From assembly GCA_913056375.1 (NCBI GenBank), contig CAJXNF010000251.1, positions 1 through 5,023 on the forward strand: a stretch of 5,023 bases of DNA. Direction: 5' to 3'. The DNA is from an uncultured Pseudomonadota bacterium. Its GTDB lineage: Bacteria; SAR324; NAC60-12. A program made the translations under genes and the position numbers. Below are positions 1-5,023 of this stretch, in pieces; the stretch's first letter is position 1, and the number at the start of each line of letters is the position of its first letter. A model generated the notes under the pieces. It was not told the DNA's origin, ran no database searches, and saw only the letters and a list, made by a program, of their open reading frames with translations.

Positions 1-1836
1 AGCAGCTGAATTGTACAGGCGAAATCCGCCAGGCTGCGTAATCTTTTCGTTATAATCTTTAAACAATTCAGGCAGCACAGCCTCAATCTTTCTTCTGATC
101 AAACTGTAGTCGTCCTGTAGTACCTGCCAAATTTTCTGATTTTCTGGGAACGCAGCCCTTGCCATTCCAACCACGATAGCCACTTCTGACTTTAAATTTT
201 CAGAGGCAGGCTGATTTCTTCCTCTTGATGAATGTACAACCCCCATAGAATCTTCCACTGTCACGGACTGTTCTCCAGAAGCTTGTACATCCAACTCTGA
301 ACGCCCCAGACAGGGCAAAATCAGTGCTTTTTTCCCATGAGCAAGATGCGTTTTGTTCAACTTTGTTGTCACCTGCACGGTCAATTCGCAATTTGCCAGC
401 GCCTCCTCGGTTCTAGAGCTGTCAGGAGTCGCCCTGGCGAAATTTCCCCCCATACCCATAAACACTTTTACACTTTTAGATTCCATGGCTTGAATTGCTT
501 GGACAGTATTGAAGCCTGAATTTCTGGGAGAGGATATCCCAAATTGTGTATCCAAATTTTTCAGGAAGGACTCGTTTGGATGCTCTGTGATGCCCACTGT
601 TCGATCACCTTGAACATTACTGTGACCTCTAACAGGGCAAACCCCAGCACCTGGCCTCCCAATATTTCCTCGAAGAAGTAACAGATTTACAATATGCTGA
701 ATCGTAGAAACGGCATGCTTCTGCTGTGTAAGCCCCATTGCCCAGCATGCGATCACTTTTTTGGATTCACAATACAGTGACGCCACTTCTTCGATCTGAG
801 TTCTGGAAAGGCCCGATTCAGATTCAATGACTGACCAATCCGTTTTTCCGATTTCCTCCCTCAGTTCCAACAAACCAGATGTGTGATTTTCAATAAATTC
901 TTTGTCCAGAATGTTTTTCTGAGTTTCTTCAGCTCCAAGGACAGCCTTGATCAAACCCTGAAGCAAAGCCAAATCACCCCCAATTGTTGGTTGGAAGTAG
1001 TGAGTAGAGATGGAGGACGATGTCCCAGTCAACATTTGAAGGGCTTCTTGAGGATGGATAAACTTTTCAAGCCCACGTTCCAGGATTGGATTAAATGTCA
1101 CGATTTGGCATCCTCTGCGAGCAGCTTGCTGAAGAACTGAGAGCATCCTGGGGTGGTTCGTACCCGGATTCTGGCCGATCACAAAGATCAGATCTGCTTC
1201 CTCAAAGTCCTCCAGTTGAACGGTACCTTTACCAATCCCTATTGACTCGGTTAGAGCCACGCCACTTGACTCATGGCACATATTTGAACAGTCTGGAAAA
1301 TTGTTTGTACCAAGTGTTCTGCCAAAGAGTTGCCATAGAAAGGCAGCTTCGTTACTAGTTCGCCCAGAAGTGTAGAAGACTGCCTGATTCGGATTTTCCA
1401 AGGTAGATAGATTTTCTGCTATCAAGTTGAATGCGTCATTCCAACTGATTGGGGTGTATCGATCAGTTTGTAAATCATAAGCCATTGGTTCGGTCAATCG
1501 GCCTTGCTGTTCCAAATCATAGTCAGACCAAGATCTCAGAGATTCTACGGTACGGCTCTCAAAAAACTCTCTGCTAACACGTTTACTGGTAGACTCTGCG
1601 GCTATCGCTTTGACTCCATTCTCACAAAACTCTGTGATAGATGTTTTTTCAGGCTCTGGCCAGGCGCATCCTGGGCAATCAAAGCCTGAAGGTTGATTCA
1701 TCTTCACTAATGCTGGGATTGCGTTGATTGCCTTCTCTTGTTTTAGTGTCTGGGCACTCGCCAAGAGAGCACCCCATCCAGCTGCAGGGCTATCATATTT
1801 TTGAACGTTTTTCTGAAGATCGAACTCTCTGGACAT
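1..1836 (-). CDS. FdhF/YdeP family molybdopterin oxidoreductase (formate dehydrogenase alpha-like), 3' end cut by window edge
   Basis: I translated this frame by hand: 612 sense codons run from ATG 1836 to base 1 without a stop, so the C-terminus lies outside the window (family members are usually about 750-770 residues). An in-frame TAG directly precedes the ATG, so no start further upstream is possible; GGGA six bases ahead is a weak ribosome site. Recognisable blocks are SPAAGWGAL (residues 16-24), NQPSGFDCPGCAWPEP (47-62), FCENG (70-74), the TSGRTSNEAAF block (156-166), NMCHESSG (185-192), GQNPGTNHPRML (221-232), GLTQQKHAV (368-376) and LLRGNIGRPGAG (388-399). These are the bis-MGD cofactor-binding blocks typical of FdhF/YdeP proteins. 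Cys187 aligns with the Cys/Sec that ligates Mo in formate dehydrogenases. The cytoplasmic enzyme has no signal peptide. Only Cys54, Cys57 and Cys71 are found in the N-terminal cluster region, fewer than the four of classical enzymes. Family assignment is firm; formate as substrate is inferred. It is divergent from formaldehyde-oxidation genes. Confidence 0.93.
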   Translation of the reverse strand, partial: MSREFDLQKNVQKYDSPAAGWGALLASAQTLKQEKAINAIPALVKMNQPSGFDCPGCAWPEPEKTSITEFCENGVKAIAAESTSKRVSREFFESRTVESLRSWSDYDLEQQGRLTEPMAYDLQTDRYTPISWNDAFNLIAENLSTLENPNQAVFYTSGRTSNEAAFLWQLFGRTLGTNNFPDCSNMCHESSGVALTESIGIGKGTVQLEDFEEADLIFVIGQNPGTNHPRMLSVLQQAARRGCQIVTFNPILERGLEKFIHPQEALQMLTGTSSSISTHYFQPTIGGDLALLQGLIKAVLGAEETQKNILDKEFIENHTSGLLELREEIGKTDWSVIESESGLSRTQIEEVASLYCESKKVIACWAMGLTQQKHAVSTIQHIVNLLLLRGNIGRPGAGVCPVRGHSNVQGDRTVGITEHPNESFLKNLDTQFGISSPRNSGFNTVQAIQAMESKSVKVFMGMGGNFARATPDSSRTEEALANCELTVQVTTKLNKTHLAHGKKALILPCLGRSELDVQASGEQSVTVEDSMGVVHSSRGRNQPASENLKSEVAIVVGMARAAFPENQKIWQVLQDDYSLIRRKIEAVLPELFKDYNEKITQPGGFRLYNSAA

Positions 1837-1927
1837 CTAATTTCCCAAAGCTAAAGAATTATTGAATGGAACAATCCCTAAGTGATTCATAGTTCGATCA
1901 CAAGTTTTCTGAATCTTAGAGTGTTGG

Positions 1928-1955
1928 ATTTTACCGAACAAATAAGTTTTTTAAA
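1928..1955 (-). promoter_or_regulatory. candidate promoter for the molybdoenzyme gene
   Basis: Read on the minus strand, TTTAAA (1955-1950, four of six matches to TTGACA) is followed after 16 bases by TAAAAT (1933-1928, five of six matches to TATAAT). An adjoining A/T tract could help RNA polymerase binding. The transcript would start near 1921 and carry a leader of roughly 85 bases. In such AT-rich DNA this match can arise by chance, so it is only a candidate. Confidence 0.3.
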
Positions 1956-2008
1956 AAAATCTTTTCTGAGCAATATGTAATCATAATATCCCAATTTAGC
2001 CAAAATTC

Positions 2009-2037
2009 TTGCTTGTAGTCACTCGGACACCTATCAT
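2009..2037 (+). promoter_or_regulatory. candidate promoter for the formaldehyde-oxidation operon
   Basis: TTGCTT (2009-2014) and TATCAT (2032-2037) are separated by exactly 17 bases; the -10 box matches five of six consensus bases and the -35 box three. Transcription would begin near 2044, giving a leader of about 120 bases that includes the two minimal upstream frames. A competing choice is CGGACA (2024-2029) with TAAAAT (2049-2054), but its 19-base spacer is long. Confidence 0.3.
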
Positions 2038-2102
2038 CAGGCTCAGTTTAAAATCTGGAATAAAAGATTGTTCAAATCAACCCACATACAGCATCAAGAT
2101 TT

Positions 2103-2125
2103 AGAGGAGTTCCATTATGCACTAA
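2103..2125 (+). promoter_or_regulatory. strong Shine-Dalgarno sequence with two-codon minigene in the leader of the dehydrogenase
   Basis: AGAGGAG at 2103-2109 is the best ribosome-binding sequence in the window. Seven bases later comes ATG CAC TAA (2117-2125), encoding only Met-His. The spacing is ideal for initiation, yet no gene follows in this frame. It lies 41 bases ahead of the dehydrogenase start. It may be a regulatory minigene, or a chance purine run. The sequence is seen directly; any role is inferred. Confidence 0.35.
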
Positions 2126-2151
2126 TTGAAATATCTCCCTAAATTATCAAC

Positions 2152-2169
2152 ATGAAAGGTTTTAAATGA
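2152..2169 (+). other. five-codon upstream frame overlapping the dehydrogenase start
   Basis: ATG AAA GGT TTT AAA TGA encodes MKGFK, and its TGA shares bases with the dehydrogenase ATG in an ATGA overlap, an arrangement that permits translational coupling. No purine-rich ribosome site precedes its own ATG, and its second and third codons contain the AAAGG that serves the dehydrogenase. It is probably a by-product of that ribosome site, so confidence that it is translated is low. Confidence 0.15.
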
Positions 2170-3275
2170 AAACAAGAGCAGCCGTTGCTTGGGAAGCAGG
2201 CAAACCTTTGGAGGTCACAGAAGTCGATTTAGATGGTCCTAGGGAAGGTGAAATTCTAATTCGAAATGTGGCAACGGGAGTTTGTCATACAGATGCCTAC
2301 ACGCTCTCAGGGGATGACCCAGAGGGACTATTTCCTTCTATCTTGGGCCATGAGGGTGGTGCCATCGTGGAGGAAGTTGGAGCTGGTGTTCGTAGTGTTG
2401 GTGTTGGGGATCATGTCATCCCCCTGTATGTCCCAGAATGTGGGGAGTGCAAGTTCTGCAAATCAGGAAAAACTAATCTATGCCAAGCGATCCGTATTAC
2501 TCAGGGCCAAGGACTAATGCCTGATGGCACCTCCAGATTTTCTTCCAATGGAAAAACACTTTTCCACTATATGGGAACCTCAACTTTTTCCGAATATACG
2601 GTTTTGCCAGAAATATCTGTTGCCAAAATTAGTAAGGCAGCGCCACTGGAAAAAGTTTGCTTGTTAGGTTGTGGGATCACCACTGGGATTGGCGCAGTGA
2701 TGAACACCGCAAAAGTAGAGGCAGGATCAACTGTAGCAGTTTTTGGACTAGGAGGAGTAGGCTTGGGAGCCATCCAGGGTGCGGCACACGCTCAGGCTGA
2801 AAGGATTATCGCTGTTGATATCAATCCCGACAAAGAAAATTTCGCAAGGCAGATGGGAGCCACAGATTTTGTTAACCCCAAAGATTACGATAAGCCTATC
2901 CAACAAGTGCTTGTGGAGCTGACGGATGGTGGGGTCGACTACTCCTTCGAGTGCGTGGGGAACGTGCAGCTGATGCGCTCTGCGCTAGAGTGTTGTCACA
3001 AGGGTTGGGGTCAATCGATTATCATTGGGGTAGCTGGTGCGGGCCAGGAAATCAGTACTCGTCCTTTCCAACTAGTGACAGGCCGTGTCTGGAAAGGCTC
3101 AGCATTCGGTGGTGTTAAAGGTCGTTCTCAATTACCCGGTTATGTTGATCTATATCTTGAAGGAAAACTTAAGGTAGATGAATTTGTGACCTATACAATG
3201 CCATTGGAAGAAATCAACAATGCTTTCGAACTGATGCATGAAGGGAAAAGTATCCGTTCCGTTATTCAATATTAA
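2166..3275 (+). CDS. frmA: S-(hydroxymethyl)glutathione dehydrogenase / class III alcohol dehydrogenase
   Basis: This cytosolic NAD-dependent zinc enzyme oxidises S-(hydroxymethyl)glutathione, formed from formaldehyde and glutathione, to S-formylglutathione; class III enzymes also reduce S-nitrosoglutathione. The 369-residue length is full for the family. Catalytic zinc ligands are visible as Cys40 (GVCHTD), His62-Glu63 (GHEGG) and Cys169 (LLGCGITTG). Structural zinc ligands are Cys92, Cys95, Cys98 and Cys106. The NAD-binding loop GLGGVG is at 194-199 with Asp218 at the end of the second strand. Class III hallmarks are Asp51 in the DDPEG stretch and Arg110 in AIRITQGQG, matching the residues that recognise the glutathione carboxylates; TDGGVDYSFECVGNV (253-267) and the GKSIRSV tail are also typical. 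AAAGG lies six bases before the ATG and an in-frame TAA abuts it, so the start is secure. It is the first gene of an operon with the hydrolase. The synonyms adhC and flhA are also used. Confidence 0.97.
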   Translation: MKTRAAVAWEAGKPLEVTEVDLDGPREGEILIRNVATGVCHTDAYTLSGDDPEGLFPSILGHEGGAIVEEVGAGVRSVGVGDHVIPLYVPECGECKFCKSGKTNLCQAIRITQGQGLMPDGTSRFSSNGKTLFHYMGTSTFSEYTVLPEISVAKISKAAPLEKVCLLGCGITTGIGAVMNTAKVEAGSTVAVFGLGGVGLGAIQGAAHAQAERIIAVDINPDKENFARQMGATDFVNPKDYDKPIQQVLVELTDGGVDYSFECVGNVQLMRSALECCHKGWGQSIIIGVAGAGQEISTRPFQLVTGRVWKGSAFGGVKGRSQLPGYVDLYLEGKLKVDEFVTYTMPLEEINNAFELMHEGKSIRSVIQY

Positions 3276-3286
3276 TTGGAATTTTG

Positions 3287-4132
3287 ATGGCACAACTTGA
3301 AAAAATTGGAGAAAGCAAGAGCTTTGGTGGCTGGACAAAAATGTTCCAGCATGATTCGAAGTCGTGCTCTTGCATCATGAAGTTTTCAGTCTTTCTCCCA
3401 CCACAAATGGAAAAGGGGCCTGTACCTGCTCTGACCTGGCTTTCTGGACTGACCTGCACCCATGAAAACTTCATTACCAAGGCTGGGGCTCAAAAGTTTG
3501 CTGCTGAACACGGAATCATGCTGGTTGCACCCGACACCAGCCCTAGAGGGGCAGGAATTGAGGGAGAAGAAGAAAGTTACGACCTTGGCACTGGAGCTGG
3601 TTTTTACGTAAACGCAACACAGGAAAAATGGTCCAAGCACTACAACATGTACGATTACATCGTCGAGGAGCTTCCCAATTTGGTTGCTGAGCAATTTGAT
3701 ATAATCCTAGATCGGCAAGGAATTTTTGGGCACAGTATGGGAGGACATGGTGCTTTGATGATTGCGTTTAGAAATCCCAATCGTTTTAAATCAGTTTCGG
3801 CATTTGCTCCTATTTATGCGCCTTCGCAATGTGATTGGGGTCGTAAAGCCTTCAATAATTATTTGGGTGAAAACTGCGAAGACTGGAAAAGTTATGATAG
3901 TCATGAGTTGTTCAGTCAAATATCCGGACAAATTCCACTGTTAGTGGATCAAGGGGATGCTGATCAATTTTTGGAGAAAGAGCTTAATTTTGATCTTTTT
4001 TGTCAAATAGCATCAGAAAAGGGCCTCCGTGAAAATTTAAGGCTGCAGAAAGGCTATGATCATAGCTACTACTTTATCGCCAGCTTCATGGAAGACCATA
4101 TTCGGCATCACGCCAGATCTCTCTGCGAATAA
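3287..4132 (+). CDS. fghA: S-formylglutathione hydrolase
   Basis: This cytosolic alpha/beta-hydrolase (esterase D family, FrmB/YeiG-like) splits S-formylglutathione into formate and glutathione, the second step of formaldehyde detoxification. The 281 residues are a full-length product. The nucleophile is Ser150 in GHSMGGHGAL; the other triad members are, by spacing against the human enzyme, Asp226 in DQGDADQF and His259 in GYDHSYYF. The oxyanion-side motif WLSGLTCTHENF (51-62) has the conserved Cys57, and APDTSPRG (81-88), YVNATQEKW (107-115) and DHIRHH (270-275) are family blocks. I chose ATG 3287, with TTGGA ending six bases ahead. A TTG at 3284 would add only one residue. The gene starts 11 bases after the dehydrogenase stop, so the two are almost certainly co-transcribed. 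It is also known as frmB. No truncation or frameshift is seen. Confidence 0.97.
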   Translation: MAQLEKIGESKSFGGWTKMFQHDSKSCSCIMKFSVFLPPQMEKGPVPALTWLSGLTCTHENFITKAGAQKFAAEHGIMLVAPDTSPRGAGIEGEEESYDLGTGAGFYVNATQEKWSKHYNMYDYIVEELPNLVAEQFDIILDRQGIFGHSMGGHGALMIAFRNPNRFKSVSAFAPIYAPSQCDWGRKAFNNYLGENCEDWKSYDSHELFSQISGQIPLLVDQGDADQFLEKELNFDLFCQIASEKGLRENLRLQKGYDHSYYFIASFMEDHIRHHARSLCE

Positions 4133-4232
4133 TTCTGCGTAATCTAAATACTTCCAGATAGACTGCCTTCCAAGAATTTGACGCGATTCATTTTTGAAGC
4201 AACTAACCCTTGGGCAAAAACAGAGAAAGTAA
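4133..4232 (+). other. intergenic spacer without convincing terminator
   Basis: These 100 bases separate the hydrolase from the PHP gene. An imperfect hairpin (arms about 4167-4175 and 4191-4199, CTTC pairing with GAAG around an internal mismatch) is followed by no run of T, so it does not qualify as an intrinsic terminator. TTGACG at 4178-4183 resembles a -35 box, but the bases 17 downstream (AACTAA) make a poor -10. Read-through from the hydrolase into the PHP gene is therefore likely, but a separate promoter is not excluded. Confidence 0.5.
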
Positions 4233-5015
4233 ATGCTCCAAAGAAACTACCATACCCATACGTATCGGTGTCAGCACGCCACTGGTGATGTGATTGACTA
4301 CGCTAAAGCTGCAATTGAAGCCGGTCTGACTACGTTGGGAATGTCTGACCATGCTGCGCTACCTGACAATCGCTGGAACAACGTAAGAATGTCGATGCCA
4401 GAATTAGATGATTACGAAGAAGCCATTGAACTTGCTCGAAAGGAATGTCCCGATTTGACAATTCTAAAAGGGATGGAATGCGAGTATGTCGAGGAATTTC
4501 ATAGCTACCTAGAAGATGAACTTTTAGGTGTACGGGGGTTTGATTATCTGATTGGAGCAGGGCACTACACCCCATTTGGAGGAGGGTGGCTCAATTCATT
4601 CGAAGAATTGAACAAAGCAGCACATCTGAGAGCCTATGCATCTTTTTTAGGAAAAATCATGTCCACGGGGCTCTTTGCATTCATCGCCCACCCAGATATC
4701 TTTGGCTGCAGTAATGATACATGGAATGATGATCTTACAGAATGTTCACATGACATCCTGCAGGCTGCTGTGGAAACTGGTATACCACTTGAGATTAATG
4801 GACTTGGCCTAAGAAAAATACCTAAGCAGACATCTGAAGGCCCAAGACCCCAATATCCCTGGATACCTTTTTGGGAGATAGCCCAAGAGTATCCAATCAA
4901 GGTGATTTGTAATTCAGATGCTCATCATCCGAAAGATGTAGCAGGTAAATTAGATGAGACAGAACAATTGGCGAGAAGATTTAATCTTAATTTATTGGAG
5001 GAACTGCCTGTTTAG
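4233..5015 (+). CDS. PHP-domain phosphoesterase, histidinol-phosphatase (HisK/HisJ) type
   Basis: The 260-residue protein is a complete PHP-fold metal-dependent phosphoesterase. Metal-ligand motifs are all visible in order: His7 and His9 in NYHTHTYRC, His15, Asp39-His40 in GMSDHA, Glu82 in KGMECEY, His111 in GAGHY, His153 in IAHPDIF, and Asp229 with His231 in CNSDAHHP. This full set suggests an active multinuclear metal centre, as in histidinol-phosphatases that convert L-histidinol phosphate to L-histidinol and phosphate. RMSMPELDDYEEAI (52-65) is also usual for this group. Other PHP proteins act on different phosphoesters, and no histidine-biosynthesis gene is nearby, so the substrate is uncertain. 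The start is ATG 4233, preceded directly by an in-frame TAA and by a purine-rich AGAGAAAG that can act as a ribosome site. It lies 100 bases after the hydrolase on the same strand. Length and motifs are intact, with no signal peptide or membrane segment. Confidence 0.88.
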   Translation: MLQRNYHTHTYRCQHATGDVIDYAKAAIEAGLTTLGMSDHAALPDNRWNNVRMSMPELDDYEEAIELARKECPDLTILKGMECEYVEEFHSYLEDELLGVRGFDYLIGAGHYTPFGGGWLNSFEELNKAAHLRAYASFLGKIMSTGLFAFIAHPDIFGCSNDTWNDDLTECSHDILQAAVETGIPLEINGLGLRKIPKQTSEGPRPQYPWIPFWEIAQEYPIKVICNSDAHHPKDVAGKLDETEQLARRFNLNLLEELPV

Positions 5016-5023
5016 ACTTCGAA

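Larger units (their letters stand above)
1837..2165. other. divergent intergenic control region between the molybdoenzyme and formaldehyde genes
   Basis: This 329-base stretch is AT-rich and holds no plausible gene beyond two minimal reading frames next to the rightward genes. It must contain the promoters for both directions. Visible items are weak sigma-70-like boxes on each strand, a T6A7 tract at 1947-1959, a short inverted repeat GTGAT-N10-ATCAC at 1882-1901, and a strong Shine-Dalgarno sequence at 2103-2109. I see no terminator, tRNA or riboswitch fold, and no G/C-tract palindrome of the kind bound by FrmR in enterobacterial frm operons. Confidence 0.8.

Noticed and set aside
337..1689. 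Several plus-strand open frames of about 60-87 codons antisense to the molybdoenzyme
   Set aside because: The minus strand here carries an unbroken 612-codon frame with strong family motifs; the antisense frames show no recognisable motif and overlap each other.
1837..2165. FrmR-type operator
   Set aside because: No palindrome with runs of C and G flanked by AT is present, and no frmR gene is in the window.
2380..2410. GTGTT/GGTGTT repeat-like run
   Set aside because: It encodes the conserved VRSVGVGD stretch of the dehydrogenase and reflects valine and glycine codons, not a DNA repeat.
3284..3286. TTG as start codon of the hydrolase
   Set aside because: An ATG follows immediately in frame with equal ribosome-site spacing; the difference is one residue.
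2567..3694. Minus-strand and alternative-frame open frames within the dehydrogenase and hydrolase
   Set aside because: They lie over genes with complete catalytic motifs and full family length, and encode nothing recognisable.
4167..4199. Possible intrinsic terminator after the hydrolase
   Set aside because: The stem is short, AT-rich and interrupted by a mismatch, and no T-run follows it.
4178..4206. Possible promoter of the PHP gene (TTGACG)
   Set aside because: The -35 match is good, but no acceptable -10 box lies at 16-18 bases spacing.

Overview
The window carries four protein-coding genes and no RNA gene, mobile element or CRISPR array that I can see. It looks like a Gram-negative, glutathione-using bacterium with moderate to slightly AT-rich DNA. 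The evidence is a glutathione-dependent formaldehyde dehydrogenase followed by its partner hydrolase, a pairing typical of proteobacteria. I cannot name the organism from sequence alone.

Layout. Positions 1-1836 (minus strand) are one uninterrupted open frame of 612 codons that runs off the left edge. It encodes the N-terminal four fifths or so of a molybdopterin oxidoreductase of the FdhF/YdeP (formate dehydrogenase alpha-like) type. Positions 1837-2165 are a 329-base divergent control region with weak candidate promoters in both directions, A/T tracts and two very short upstream reading frames before the rightward genes. Positions 2166-3275 encode a class III alcohol dehydrogenase (S-(hydroxymethyl)glutathione dehydrogenase). 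Eleven bases after its stop comes S-formylglutathione hydrolase (3287-4132). After a 100-base gap comes a PHP-domain phosphoesterase of the histidinol-phosphatase type (4233-5015), whose stop lies eight bases before the right edge.

How the genes work together. The dehydrogenase oxidises the spontaneous formaldehyde-glutathione adduct to S-formylglutathione, and the hydrolase releases formate and glutathione. The divergent molybdoenzyme belongs to a family related to formate dehydrogenases, so the locus could encode a full formaldehyde-to-CO2 route. The last step is inference, because members of that family have uncertain substrates. The PHP protein has no evident role in this pathway and may simply be co-transcribed. 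No frmR-type regulator gene or FrmR-like G/C-tract operator is visible.

The most unusual detail is in the dehydrogenase leader: a strong Shine-Dalgarno sequence placed correctly in front of a two-codon frame (ATG CAC TAA), followed by a five-codon frame whose stop overlaps the dehydrogenase start codon.
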